From an uncultured Alphaproteobacteria bacterium (lineage in GTDB: Bacteria; Pseudomonadota; Alphaproteobacteria; RF32; CAG-239), in the NCBI GenBank assembly GCA_934277435.1, contig CAKQUE010000001.1, positions 434,001 through 498,000 on the forward strand: DNA of 64,000 nt, written 5' to 3'. Of the stretch, positions 25,161 to 34,904 are shown in pieces (the first letter of the stretch is position 1; the number at the start of each line of letters is the position of its first letter). The notes below the pieces were generated by a model. That model was not told where the DNA came from and did no database searches. It was given only the letters and a program-made list of their open reading frames with translations. Both the position numbers and the translations under genes were made by a program.

Positions 25161-26966
25161 ATGCCTGATATTAAGCATGGTATAGAAGTTATAAAAAACA
25201 ATGTCAAAATTGCTCCGGTTAATCCCGGAGTTTATCGTATGCTGGATAAAAACGGCAAAGTTTTGTATGTGGGTAAAGCTAAAAGCATTAAAAAAAGAAT
25301 TGTCGCCTACACGCATTTTGACAAGCTGCCCGACCACATAAAACGTATGGTTTCTGAGGTAGACCGTATGGAATTTATTATTGTGGAAAATGAGGCGAAA
25401 GCTCTGCTGATGGAAAATGATTTAATCAAAAAGCTGGAGCCTAAATATAATATCTTACTTAAAGATGATAAAACTTTTCCGCATTTGGTGATAAATCTGC
25501 AAGATGAGTTTCCGGCTTTGCGCAAAAGCCGCGGCGCTCGTCGGGATAAATGTAAATATTTTGGCCCATTTGCCAGCGCATCTGCCGTCAATAATGTGAT
25601 GGATTTGGTGCAGAAAGCGTTTCGTTTACGCTCGTGCCGCGATAATGTGTTTCATAACCGCGAGCGTCCGTGTATGCTGTATCAAATCAAACGTTGCAGT
25701 GCGCCGTGTGTGGGGAAAATCAGCAAAGAAGAATATCGACAGCTGGTTAATGAAGTGGTGGCGTTTTTAGAAGGTAAAGACACAGCTTTGAAAGATGAAC
25801 TTTCGGCACAAATGCAAAAAGCCAGCGATGAAATGAATTATGAATTAGCGATTGTTTTACGTGACAGAATTAGGGCGTTAAGCAGTATTCAGGGCGGCTC
25901 AAATGTAGAATATGCCAATCTTCAATCAGTTGATGCGGTGGCTGTGGTTAAATATAAAAATATGGTTTGTATTCAAGTGTTTTTTGTGCGTTCGGGGCAG
26001 AATTGCGGTAATATTCCATATTTTCCAAAACAAGCGGCGGATATGTCAGAAGCCGAAATTTTGGAGGGCTTTTTAAGCACGTTTTATGCCGAGCACGCAG
26101 CTCCAAAAGAAATATTGATTTCCGAACCTTTGGAAAATGCGGAGTTTTTAGAAAGTGCTCTTGGTTGTGCCATAAGTTATTATCAAAAGGGCAATAAAGC
26201 AAAGTTGATAGAACGGGCTAGAGAAAACGCTAAAGCGGCAATAGAGCGTAAGTTGGCAGAAACAGCGACTGTGGAATCTAATCTTTATGAAATGCAACGC
26301 TATTTTGATTTGCCGCGTTTGCCGCAGCGTATAGAAATTTATGATAACTCACATAATCAGGGGAGTTTTGCTGTTGGTGCCATGGTCGTGGCTACACCAG
26401 AAGGTTTTGATAAAAAGTCGTATCGCACTTTTAATATAAAATATACCGAAAACACGCATGATGATTTTGCTATGATGAAAGAAGTTTTAGTCCGCCGTTT
26501 TGAACATATGGCGCCAGAAAACAGACCAGACGTGATTTTGTTGGATGGCGGTTTGGGGCAGTTGCACGCTGTGCATGAGGCGCTGGCTGATTATGATTTG
26601 AGCGGTATCACGATTATTGCTATTTCCAAAGGTCCGGAACGCAATGCCGGTAAAGAGTTTTATCATATTTTGGGGCGCGAAAGTTTTGCTTTGCCATATC
26701 AGTCACCGATTGCCTTTTATTTGCAAAATCTGCGTGATGAGGCGCACCGTTTTGCCATTGGCACCCATAGAAAGAAAAGAGCTAAATCTATCTATAAGTC
26801 GCGAATCGATGAAATTGATGGTGTTGGAGCAAAACGCAAGCGAGATTTGCTGAATTTTTTTGGTTCGGTGGAACAAATTAAGGAGGCTAGCTTGCAAGAT
26901 ATAATGAAAGTTGAGGGAATTAGTAAAAAAACGGCGGAAAAGATATATAACTACTTTCATAATTAA
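25161..26966 (+). CDS. uvrC: Excinuclease ABC subunit C
   Basis: UvrC makes both incisions in nucleotide excision repair. The GIY-YIG nuclease is at about residues 14-90 (PGVYRML ... VLYVGKAKS). A Cys-rich region with CMLYQIKRCSAPCVG is near 172, and a UVR motif near 210. An RNase H-like C-terminal nuclease (YDNSH, DVILLDGGLGQL) follows, then helix-hairpin-helix motifs to residue 601. The ATG directly follows the recN stop, with its ribosome site inside recN. Confidence 0.97.
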   Translation: MPDIKHGIEVIKNNVKIAPVNPGVYRMLDKNGKVLYVGKAKSIKKRIVAYTHFDKLPDHIKRMVSEVDRMEFIIVENEAKALLMENDLIKKLEPKYNILLKDDKTFPHLVINLQDEFPALRKSRGARRDKCKYFGPFASASAVNNVMDLVQKAFRLRSCRDNVFHNRERPCMLYQIKRCSAPCVGKISKEEYRQLVNEVVAFLEGKDTALKDELSAQMQKASDEMNYELAIVLRDRIRALSSIQGGSNVEYANLQSVDAVAVVKYKNMVCIQVFFVRSGQNCGNIPYFPKQAADMSEAEILEGFLSTFYAEHAAPKEILISEPLENAEFLESALGCAISYYQKGNKAKLIERARENAKAAIERKLAETATVESNLYEMQRYFDLPRLPQRIEIYDNSHNQGSFAVGAMVVATPEGFDKKSYRTFNIKYTENTHDDFAMMKEVLVRRFEHMAPENRPDVILLDGGLGQLHAVHEALADYDLSGITIIAISKGPERNAGKEFYHILGRESFALPYQSPIAFYLQNLRDEAHRFAIGTHRKKRAKSIYKSRIDEIDGVGAKRKRDLLNFFGSVEQIKEASLQDIMKVEGISKKTAEKIYNYFHN

Positions 26967-27019
26967 AAAAAATAGTCTATATTTACCTAGATTTAACGTT
27001 ATTTCTATGGGGGGATACC

Positions 27020-27745
27020 TTGTATAATTTACCAAATATTTTAACGATTTCGAGAATTGCCGTTATTCCGCTCATCTTTATGTCGATTTATTTTACATCA
27101 TACGCTTGGGCTATGCTGGCGGGAATTCTATTTGTCGCCGCATCTATTACGGACTATCTTGACGGTTATTTAGCTAGAGCTTGGAATGAAACCTCAGCTT
27201 TTGGACGTTTGCTTGACCCTATTGCTGATAAATTACTGGTGGCAACAGCATTGGTGGTTATTTTAGCAAAGCCTGACATGTATTCTTTGAATATTACTAT
27301 TATTCCGGCGTTTGTGATTTTATGCCGCGAAATTTTAGTTTCTGGTTTGCGTGAATTTTTACGTGAAGTTAATGTCGGACTTCCGGTGACAAAATTAGCC
27401 AAGTGGAAAACAGCTTTCCAAATGACAGCGTTGGCGATGATGCTGTTCAAAGATTTGTGGATTGGCTGGAGCTATACCGGTGAATTTTTGCTGTGGGTGG
27501 CTGCAACTTTGACTTTTATTACCGGCTACCAATATTATCAGCGCAGTCTTGATTATGTTAAAGCCGAAGAGGCTAAAAAAATTAAAGAAGTTAAAGGCGT
27601 TGTGATTGACGAACCAATGGTAAAAACTGCAGCAACTAAACCTGCTAAAGCAAAAAAGTCTGCGGTGAAAAAAACTTCTGCCGCTAAAACAAATACAAAG
27701 AAAACTGCCGCTAAAAAAACTGCATCTAAAAAAATTAAGGCTTAA
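27020..27745 (+). CDS. pgsA: CDP-diacylglycerol--glycerol-3-phosphate 3-phosphatidyltransferase
   Basis: The enzyme makes phosphatidylglycerol phosphate in the inner membrane. The CDP-alcohol phosphotransferase motif spans residues 45-70 (DYLDGYLAR ... GRLLDPIAD). Several membrane helices fill residues 5-180. Unusually, the last 35 residues are a Lys/Ala-rich tail resembling histone H1 (KPAKAKKSAVKK, KKTAAKK). The start is TTG at 27020 behind a G6 ribosome site. The nearby ATG at 27007 is out of frame and stops quickly. Confidence 0.93.
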   Translation: MYNLPNILTISRIAVIPLIFMSIYFTSYAWAMLAGILFVAASITDYLDGYLARAWNETSAFGRLLDPIADKLLVATALVVILAKPDMYSLNITIIPAFVILCREILVSGLREFLREVNVGLPVTKLAKWKTAFQMTALAMMLFKDLWIGWSYTGEFLLWVAATLTFITGYQYYQRSLDYVKAEEAKKIKEVKGVVIDEPMVKTAATKPAKAKKSAVKKTSAAKTNTKKTAAKKTASKKIKA

Positions 27746-27761
27746 AAAATAAAGGTTAGTG

Positions 27762-28451
27762 ATGGTAAAAGACTATCCGCACATTTTGGTTATTGATGAC
27801 GATACGCGGCTGCGGAGTTTGCTGCAGCGCTATTTGCAAGAAAACGGTTTTGCCGTTTCGGCCGCCAAAGATGCTGAAAATGCGCGGATGTTTTTGCATC
27901 AATATCAATTTAATTTGTTGATTGTTGATGTGATGATGCCAGGGGAAAGCGGTATTGAATTTTTGCAAAAGCTGCGTTGTGATAATGATGTTCCGGCGAT
28001 TGTGTTGACCGCAATGGGTGATACTGCAGATAGGATTACGGGGCTGGAAGCCGGAGCCGATGACTATTTGCCTAAGCCTTTTGAACCAAAAGAATTGGTC
28101 TTGCGGATTAATAATATTTTGCGCCGTATTCCTCAGCCAAGCGAACAAAGCAAGCCTGTTTTGAAAATGGGTGTCTTTGTTTATGATTTGGAGAAAAAAG
28201 AACTTAGCCTGACAAACGGCGAGATTGTTCACATTACTCCGGTTGAGCAGTCAATTTTAAATACATTAGGTGCTAAATGCGGGCAAATTTTTACTCGTGA
28301 GAAATTGGCAGAATTATTAGGCGCCGGACAAAATTCTCGTTCTATTGACGTGCAGATTACAAGACTGCGTAAAAAAATAGAAGAAGATTCAAAAAATCCA
28401 CGCTATTTGCAAACGGTGCGTGGTAAAGGTTATATGTTATTAACAGAATAG
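27762..28451 (+). CDS. OmpR-family response regulator
   Basis: The receiver domain has Asp56 (LLIVDVMMPGESG), Thr in VLTAMG and Lys in LPKPFEP. A winged-helix DNA-binding domain (VEQSILNTLG, RSIDVQITRLRKKIE, RGKGYML) follows, to 229 residues. It is paired with the histidine kinase 9 bp downstream. The pair resembles the OmpR/EnvZ and PetR/PetP types of alphaproteobacteria. The genes it controls cannot be read here. A GTG three bases upstream is an alternative start. Confidence 0.92.
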   Translation: MVKDYPHILVIDDDTRLRSLLQRYLQENGFAVSAAKDAENARMFLHQYQFNLLIVDVMMPGESGIEFLQKLRCDNDVPAIVLTAMGDTADRITGLEAGADDYLPKPFEPKELVLRINNILRRIPQPSEQSKPVLKMGVFVYDLEKKELSLTNGEIVHITPVEQSILNTLGAKCGQIFTREKLAELLGAGQNSRSIDVQITRLRKKIEEDSKNPRYLQTVRGKGYMLLTE

Positions 28452-28460
28452 GAGATAGTT

Positions 28461-29816
28461 ATGCATATTAAATATCCAAGAAAAGTAGAAAGTTTATTAG
28501 TGGCTCTGCGTCGCAGATTGCTGCCGAGAAGTTTGTTTTTCCGCACGATGCTGCTGATTTTTATACCATTGATTGTGGTGCAGGTTGTGTCTATCTATGC
28601 TTTTTTGGATGGCAACTGGACCAAGGTTGGTAAAAAGCTTTCAGATAATTTGACGGCAAGTATGGCTTTTGTAATGCAAATGCATGGTGCAGATACTGAT
28701 TTTTCACGAGTTCAGCAAATGGCTTCTTCTATTTATGGCTTGGACGTTAGCTATTATGACAATGAAAATAAGCACACTGTTTGGCGTAAAAATAAAAAAG
28801 AAAATCCGTTGGTAACTGGCTTTTTGAGCGAATCTTTGCATCAGCAATTTCCGCAAGCTAATACCGAGATTTTTTTGGGAAAACATCGTTCCAGTCTAAA
28901 TATTTTGGTTGATACCGACCAAGGCTTGTATGTGTTCAACACTTCGGTTAAAAATATTTTCAGCAGTTCTATTTTTGGCTTTGTTTTATGGATGATTGGC
29001 ACATCTTTATTGTTATTTGTGGTGGCAGTGCTGTTTTTGCGAGTTCAAGTTCGTTCAATCTCTCAGCTTGCCGCAGCAGCCGAAGATTTTGGTAAAGGTA
29101 TCAATACCAAGTTTAAGCCTTATGGTTCAATAGAAGTTCGCCGTGCCGGTTTGGCTTTTACTAAGATGAAAGAGCGCATTATGCGTCAGATTTCAGAAAA
29201 AACACAGATGCTGGCCGGTGTTTCTCACGATTTGCGTACTCCGCTTACACGAATGAAACTGCAAATGGCAATGTTGCCGGATTCTAAAGAAAATCAAGAA
29301 TTTATACAAGATATAAATGAAATGGAAAAAATGTTGGACGGCTATCTCTCATATGTGAGCGGTGAGGGCGGTGAAAAATCTTCTTTTGTTGATGTGAATG
29401 AAATGGTTTCAAGCATTATCAATAAATATCGTAAAAATTCAAATGCTATGATTCGTTATTCTACCAACTATGATGTTAGTGCTATTCAAGGGCGTGAACA
29501 GGCTTTGCGCCGCGCATTTACAAATGTGATTGAGAATGCCTTTCATTATGGGAAAACAATTGCGGTTAAATTGGAGAGCGACGACAAACATTTAGAATTG
29601 TCGGTTGATGATGATGGTCCAGGTATTCCGGCGGAAAAACGCGATGATGTGTTCAAAGCGTTTTATCGAGTTGAAGATTCTCGCAACAAAGAAACCGGAG
29701 GTGTCGGTCTAGGTTTGGCAATTGCCAAAGACGTGGTTGTTTCTCATGGTGGTACAATCACTCTGGCTGATAGCGATTTGGGAGGTTTGAGAGTACTCAT
29801 CAGTATTCCCTTGTAA
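28461..29816 (+). CDS. EnvZ-like sensor histidine kinase
   Basis: The 451-residue kinase has a first membrane helix at about 27-50, a periplasmic sensor domain at about 51-165, a second helix at about 170-195 and a HAMP linker. The HisKA domain has His256 in AGVSHDLRTPLTRMK, an EnvZ-type motif. The ATPase domain has an N-box (NVIENAFHYG), DDDGPGIP and GGVGLGLAIAK. It phosphorylates the regulator encoded just upstream. GGAG precedes the ATG. Confidence 0.93.
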   Translation: MHIKYPRKVESLLVALRRRLLPRSLFFRTMLLIFIPLIVVQVVSIYAFLDGNWTKVGKKLSDNLTASMAFVMQMHGADTDFSRVQQMASSIYGLDVSYYDNENKHTVWRKNKKENPLVTGFLSESLHQQFPQANTEIFLGKHRSSLNILVDTDQGLYVFNTSVKNIFSSSIFGFVLWMIGTSLLLFVVAVLFLRVQVRSISQLAAAAEDFGKGINTKFKPYGSIEVRRAGLAFTKMKERIMRQISEKTQMLAGVSHDLRTPLTRMKLQMAMLPDSKENQEFIQDINEMEKMLDGYLSYVSGEGGEKSSFVDVNEMVSSIINKYRKNSNAMIRYSTNYDVSAIQGREQALRRAFTNVIENAFHYGKTIAVKLESDDKHLELSVDDDGPGIPAEKRDDVFKAFYRVEDSRNKETGGVGLGLAIAKDVVVSHGGTITLADSDLGGLRVLISIPL

Positions 29817-29833
29817 TAAAGGATTGAGAATTA

Positions 29834-29862
29834 TCCGCCGTTATCGTGGATACGGCGGATAG
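29834..29862 (+). terminator. Hairpin after the histidine kinase
   Basis: ATCCGCCGT pairs with ACGGCGGAT around 11 bases, 17 bp after the stop. No T-run follows, so it may stabilise the mRNA 3' end rather than terminate. Confidence 0.5.
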
Positions 29863-29964
29863 GTGGATTGGTATTCATCTATAATGTTTTGCTTATGCAG
29901 ACTATAACAAGTTTTGTGTTTTATATATGCCATAAATTTAAGCTGCAGAGGCATTGATAATAAA

Positions 29965-29997
29965 AAAAGAGAAAGTTTTTATCACTTTCTCTTTTTT
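29965..29997. terminator. Bidirectional terminator
   Basis: AAAAAGAGAAAGT pairs perfectly with ACTTTCTCTTTTT. It lies between the kinase gene (+) and der (-) and has A and T runs on either side. Confidence 0.9.
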
Positions 29998-29999
29998 TA

Positions 30000-31388
30000 T
30001 TATTTATCTTCAGCATACGGATTATCAGATTTGCGGACAGTTATGCGAATTGGAACGCCGCCTAGATTAAAAGTATCGCGCAGACTGTTTGTCAAATAAC
30101 GCAAGTACGAATCAGGAAGACCTTCGGGATTGCTGGAAAAAATAAAAAATGAAGGCGGCCGCGATTTTGCCTGCGTGATAAACTTTAGCTTAATACGGCG
30201 TTTGTTTTTTCCTAAAGGTGCAGGATTTTGTTCTTGTACATCGGCAAACCATTTATTGAGCGGTGCTGTTGGTACACGCGTGTTCCAACGGTCATAAACT
30301 TTTAGCACAGCGCTCATTAATTTATCTAAACCTTCTTTTTTTAGAGCTGAAATCGTTACTGTTGGTACACCGGCAACTTGTGTCAGTGAAGTCATAAGTT
30401 TATAGTTCAGTTTATCTAAAGCTTCTTTGCGATTAGCGATATCCCATTTGTTAACGGCAATAACCAAAGCGCGCCCTTCGTCGATAACTCGGCGGGCAAT
30501 GGTTAAATCTTGTTTTTCTAAAACTGCATCAGCGTCCAAAACTAAAACCACTACTTGAGCCATATCAGCAGCGTATTTTGTACTTTCGACAGACATTTTT
30601 TCGAGTGAATTTGTAACTTTTGACTGGCGGCGCAAACCGGCAGTGTCTACCAAATTAAATTTACGGCCTTTCCATTGCCAGCTCGTGGTAATGGCATCTC
30701 TGGTCATACCTGCTTCCGGACCGGTAAGCATTCTTTCATCATTTAGCAGAGCGTTTACTAAAGTGGATTTACCCACGTTAGGGCGTCCGACAAAGGCCAG
30801 CTGAATAGGACGTTTATTGGCTTCTTCAACTGAAAAATCTTCTGGAATTTGTCTCAGAGTTTTGGCTTGTTGTTTTTCGGCTTCTTTTTTATTTTTTTCT
30901 TCTTCTGTTTCTGTCAAACAGGTGTATAAATCTTCAAAGCCTAAACCATGTTCGGCCGAAAAAGGAATTGGCTCGCCCAAACCTAATTTATAAGCCTCAT
31001 AAATACCATCTTCATGTTTTTTGCCTTCACATTTGTTCGCCAGTAAAATAACCGGTTTGTGAGTTTGTCGTACTAAATCGGCAAATAGTTCGTCATATGG
31101 CTGTACACCTGCGCGGGCGTCAAATAAAAATAGGCAGACGTCAGCTTCGGCAATTGCCATTTGGGTTTGTTTCCACATCCGACTTTCCATATTGTCGGTT
31201 GTGGAATATTCATAACCGGCAGTGTCAATTAACTGCAGTTCCAAATCTCGAAATTTAGCCAGAGCCATTTTGCGGTCACGTGTGACACCAGGCATATCAT
31301 GAACAATAGCCAGTTTTTTACCGACTAAACGATTAAACAGGGTTGATTTACCAACGTTAGGACGTCCGATTATGGCAACAGAAAGCAC
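30000..31388 (-). CDS. der: Ribosome biogenesis GTPase Der (EngA)
   Basis: This double GTPase assembles the 50S ribosomal subunit. Two G domains each begin GRPNVGKST (residues 8-16 and near 205), with DTAGY and DTAGLRR switch regions and NKWD or NKCE. A KH-like C-terminal domain ends at residue 462. The start codon is GTG at 31388 with AAGGAG 6 bases upstream. It is the last gene of the YfgM-like, bamB, der group, a common arrangement in Gram-negative bacteria. Confidence 0.96.
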   Translation of the reverse strand: MLSVAIIGRPNVGKSTLFNRLVGKKLAIVHDMPGVTRDRKMALAKFRDLELQLIDTAGYEYSTTDNMESRMWKQTQMAIAEADVCLFLFDARAGVQPYDELFADLVRQTHKPVILLANKCEGKKHEDGIYEAYKLGLGEPIPFSAEHGLGFEDLYTCLTETEEEKNKKEAEKQQAKTLRQIPEDFSVEEANKRPIQLAFVGRPNVGKSTLVNALLNDERMLTGPEAGMTRDAITTSWQWKGRKFNLVDTAGLRRQSKVTNSLEKMSVESTKYAADMAQVVVLVLDADAVLEKQDLTIARRVIDEGRALVIAVNKWDIANRKEALDKLNYKLMTSLTQVAGVPTVTISALKKEGLDKLMSAVLKVYDRWNTRVPTAPLNKWFADVQEQNPAPLGKNKRRIKLKFITQAKSRPPSFFIFSSNPEGLPDSYLRYLTNSLRDTFNLGGVPIRITVRKSDNPYAEDK

Positions 31389-31398
31389 TTTGTTCTCC

Positions 31399-32715
31399 TT
31401 ATTTATAAGCGATTAAATCGGCATCAGCCGTAACAAAAAAGATATAGCCGTTGGCAACAATAGGAGCCGAATTTAAGCGTTCGCCCAAATCAACACTGTT
31501 TATCAGTTTGCCGGTTTGCGGCATATACAAATGAACTGTGCCGTTTGAAAGCGCGACAACTAAGCGTCCGTCTAACATTAATGGCATAAATGCAGTCACG
31601 TCGGCAGGTTTTTCACCAAGATTAATCGGTGTTGCCCACAGAATATCACCGTTTTCTTTGCTTACAGCTACTAAATCATTGGTGTTGGACACAATATAAA
31701 TGGTATTGCCAACCAAAAGCGGAGTATTGACGCTGCCAATTTCTTTTTCCCATTTTCGCATGCCGCTACGCAAATCTATTGCCGCTAAAACGTTGGAATT
31801 GCCAATAGCATAAACGGTGTCGCCATCTATTATCGGCGCCGATTTTATGGTGTCTAAAAAGGTTGAAGAATAGGCTTGACGGTTAGAAATCAAAATATCA
31901 GACCACAGCGGAGAACCTAAAGTGGCGTTAAATGCTTGAATTTCACCGTTTGAAAAGCCGGTTATAACCATGTCTAAATTAGGCGCATAAGCGGCAGGGG
32001 CGCCGCCAACAAGAGTGGTGTTTTCTAATGAAATATCATATTTCCACTGTTCTTCGCCGTTTTTAGCGTTGAGAACATAAAATTTGTTGTCAACACTCTG
32101 CACAAAAACATTGCCGTTGGCAACCATTGGGGCTATACGCAGCGGAGTTTGCAATGATTTGCTCCATATTATTTCGCCTTTTTGCGTGTTTACGGCATAA
32201 ACAGAGCCATAACCGGTGGTGGCATAAATTACACCGTTATTAAAAGCAATACCAGCACCTTTTAGCGCTGTGTCGTCAACATTGTCATTTTTAGATGCAA
32301 GTTTAACGTCCCAAATAACTTCGCCGTCTTTCATGTTGAAAGCGCTTAGCAAGCCAGCAGCGTCAAGAGTATATACTTTGTTTCCGTTTGCCAACGGTTT
32401 AGAAATCAAAAACTCACGTTTGGAACCGCCTTTACCAAAGCTGCTGCTCCATTGTTTTTGAAAGTTTGAGCCGACCTTGAAATTTTGCTGAATATGCTGA
32501 GCGTTGTAGCTTTCTTGCTGCCATGCAGAATTTGCATATGGTGACGGAACAGTCACTTTACCGGTTGTGTTAACCACATCAGGCTTGATGGCCGCCACCG
32601 GATCCAAAACAGCGATGCGTTCGCCTTTGGGTAAAACTTTATCACTGGAACAAGCGCCGACAAGCGCCGCCAAAGCAGCGCAGCCAGCCAAAGCTATTGT
32701 TTTTTTACTCAACAT
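31399..32715 (-). CDS. bamB: Outer-membrane assembly lipoprotein BamB
   Basis: A lipoprotein signal with LVGAC (Cys22) is followed by a PQQ-type eight-bladed propeller. Repeats of the type VYALDAAG, VYAVNTQKGEIIWSK, VLAAIDLRSGMRKWEK and LVAVSKENGDILW are visible. It binds BamA and helps beta-barrel insertion, together with the repeat-extended BamD encoded at 22153. The 438 residues are slightly longer than E. coli BamB. AGGTGA precedes the ATG. Confidence 0.94.
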   Translation of the reverse strand: MLSKKTIALAGCAALAALVGACSSDKVLPKGERIAVLDPVAAIKPDVVNTTGKVTVPSPYANSAWQQESYNAQHIQQNFKVGSNFQKQWSSSFGKGGSKREFLISKPLANGNKVYTLDAAGLLSAFNMKDGEVIWDVKLASKNDNVDDTALKGAGIAFNNGVIYATTGYGSVYAVNTQKGEIIWSKSLQTPLRIAPMVANGNVFVQSVDNKFYVLNAKNGEEQWKYDISLENTTLVGGAPAAYAPNLDMVITGFSNGEIQAFNATLGSPLWSDILISNRQAYSSTFLDTIKSAPIIDGDTVYAIGNSNVLAAIDLRSGMRKWEKEIGSVNTPLLVGNTIYIVSNTNDLVAVSKENGDILWATPINLGEKPADVTAFMPLMLDGRLVVALSNGTVHLYMPQTGKLINSVDLGERLNSAPIVANGYIFFVTADADLIAYK

Positions 32716-32736
32716 ATAATCACCTAAATAAAATTT

Positions 32737-33504
32737 CTATTCTTCGGTATTTAAGGACGACATCATTTCTTGAATTTTTGATTTGAAACTATCCGGCAAA
32801 TCTTTTACGGTTAAAAGTTTGGTATAAATTTCACGGGCAGTTTGCAAATCGCCTTCGCGGATGGCAGCCATTGCCAGTAAATCGTTGGCCAGCGGGGTCC
32901 AAGAGTTATTAGCGTCTAAAACCGGCTGCAATAAATCGGTTAATTCTTGTTTAGACATAACATCAACTTTATAAGTTGCATATTTTACTAGAGCAATTTG
33001 GCGAACCTCGGTGTTAACTTGAGGGTCTTTAGTCAGTGCTTCAAGCATAGCCATTGCTTCTTCATCTTTTTGCTGCTCAAATAAGACATTGGCAATTTGC
33101 AAACGGGCAAAATCGCCATAAATTCCGTGGTCGGACTGATTGATTTTTTGCAAAGCGGCAATCATTGCTTCGGGATTATCTTGTTTGTGAGCGGCGTCCA
33201 TATAGGTTTCGGTTGTCATTTGATTGTGTTGCAAACGCCAGCTTTTTATTCTTTCAAAAGACACGGCACCGCATACGGCAACGGCAACAATGGCGATAAT
33301 CAACAAACCGTAACGATTCCAAAGTTCTTTAAAGTTATCATTTTTAACTTCTTCGCTGACTTCATTGATAAATGCGTCAGTATAATCAGGATTTACGTCA
33401 GCTTTGGTTTTGATTTCAGCTGGTTGGATTGTCTTATTTTCTTTTTTTACCGCAGCAGATTTTTTTGCGGCAGGTTTTCTGGTCTTTTTTTCAGTATTTT
33501 TCAT
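32737..33504 (-). CDS. YfgM-like tetratricopeptide membrane protein
   Basis: The 255-residue protein has a Lys/Ala-rich N-terminal stretch (1-40), a short acidic segment, one membrane helix at about 68-85 and a periplasmic TPR-like part to the end. This matches the YfgM/SecYEG-ancillary family, and its position directly before bamB and der is the usual one. It probably helps secreted proteins pass from the translocon to periplasmic chaperones. An AGGGAT site precedes the ATG. Confidence 0.88.
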   Translation of the reverse strand: MKNTEKKTRKPAAKKSAAVKKENKTIQPAEIKTKADVNPDYTDAFINEVSEEVKNDNFKELWNRYGLLIIAIVAVAVCGAVSFERIKSWRLQHNQMTTETYMDAAHKQDNPEAMIAALQKINQSDHGIYGDFARLQIANVLFEQQKDEEAMAMLEALTKDPQVNTEVRQIALVKYATYKVDVMSKQELTDLLQPVLDANNSWTPLANDLLAMAAIREGDLQTAREIYTKLLTVKDLPDSFKSKIQEMMSSLNTEE

Positions 33505-33574
33505 AATTTTATCCCTATAAAATTAAAAGTTGTTTTATCCATAGCAAATAAAGAGGCATAAAGCAAATATTTTC

Positions 33575-34765
33575 TTAGTTTTGGCGTACAATTTCTCGTA
33601 TTATGTAGCCTCTAACCCAGCGTAAGTCTTCAATAGGCATATTTTTACCAAACACCATGCTTCTGTCATGCGATACTACTGATAGGTAATATCTGTCGGT
33701 AATCGGGTTGTGGCCAACATCTACGGCTTCTATTTTGTCTTTAGGCAAAAATTCGGCATCAACGCGTAAAAACATTATGTTATGTCCTAAAATAATGTCG
33801 CTTGGTGTAACTATCAACACGTCTTTGCTGAATAGACTCAATATTGTGAATATCATTACGGCAAAGCAGATAAATAATATGCCGCTGAACCACCATATAC
33901 CGATATATGACAAAACAAGCGTATGAAAATATACACATAAGCCCATAATTGAGCCAAGTCCAAAAATACCAAGACAGGCGAGCAGGCTGTAGGCGTCAAA
34001 AAACAAATATTTTTCTTTTACTATAACTTTGTTTTTTTTGACGCGGCATTTTACCGAATCCGGAATTGTATCTTCGCTTTCATAAAGAGCCTTGAGCTGC
34101 CATTTTTTTGCCATTTCTTTCAGCGTTTTATTAAGTTCGGCGTGGTGGCGCGATACTAAGCCGTGGTCAGTCATAAACAGAGCCGGCATTTTTAATTTGG
34201 CGGCGTAATATTCCCAAATTTTACGGATATTGCGGCCGCTGGTGCTGATATAAAGCGGAATTCTTTTGTTTTTATCTGCGTGATATAACTCAATGATATA
34301 GCGGTTGCGGTTAATCAGACCAAATTGGTAATATTCAACCTTAAATAATACACCGAGATAGTTATAGAGGTTTTCTACTTCAACCTGCTTGTTGCCAAAC
34401 AATGGTTTGTGAACGATTTTTATTTTTTCGCCGTCAAAAAAGATTTTTTTGTAGCGCAGCATAGCCATGGTAGAAAGACAAGTAATCAAAATACCGAAAA
34501 TAAGCACAAAAGTATCAAAAATATAGCGTAGAGTTCCAATGTTAGCCGTGTTTGATTGATCCGGCAGATTAAAATTATAGTTGGTGTCGGCAGGTTCAAA
34601 AAAATAGGCAATGGCGTCAAAAAGTCCCAAAGCAATAAAAACCAGACCAAACAATATTCCCCAAATGGCTAAACGGCATGGAATACGGTCTTTTTGCGAA
34701 GCCGGCAGTTTTTCTATGTCAAACTTGAATTTGTAGCTATAATGGTCTGGAGCCGTATATGTCAT
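33575..34765 (-). CDS. Membrane protein of unknown function
   Basis: The 396-residue protein has two pairs of membrane helices, at about 33-54 and 82-105, and at about 270-292 and 297-322. Soluble domains between and after them are rich in Tyr, Lys and Arg. The beta-rich segments resemble bacterial PH-like (bPH2) domains in pattern, which is a weak impression. I recognise no named family. AGGAG precedes the ATG. Confidence 0.75.
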   Translation of the reverse strand: MTYTAPDHYSYKFKFDIEKLPASQKDRIPCRLAIWGILFGLVFIALGLFDAIAYFFEPADTNYNFNLPDQSNTANIGTLRYIFDTFVLIFGILITCLSTMAMLRYKKIFFDGEKIKIVHKPLFGNKQVEVENLYNYLGVLFKVEYYQFGLINRNRYIIELYHADKNKRIPLYISTSGRNIRKIWEYYAAKLKMPALFMTDHGLVSRHHAELNKTLKEMAKKWQLKALYESEDTIPDSVKCRVKKNKVIVKEKYLFFDAYSLLACLGIFGLGSIMGLCVYFHTLVLSYIGIWWFSGILFICFAVMIFTILSLFSKDVLIVTPSDIILGHNIMFLRVDAEFLPKDKIEAVDVGHNPITDRYYLSVVSHDRSMVFGKNMPIEDLRWVRGYIIREIVRQN

Positions 34766-34904
34766 TTTGTTCTCCTTTGTGGACTTATTTAATCTTAATG
34801 TAGCCTAATAAAAAATTTTTTTCATCATTTTTTTTAAATAATGTTTGTTTTTCTCAGATTTGAGGATAGTATAAAGCATATTTTATTTAAAAATGGTGTA
34901 ATAA

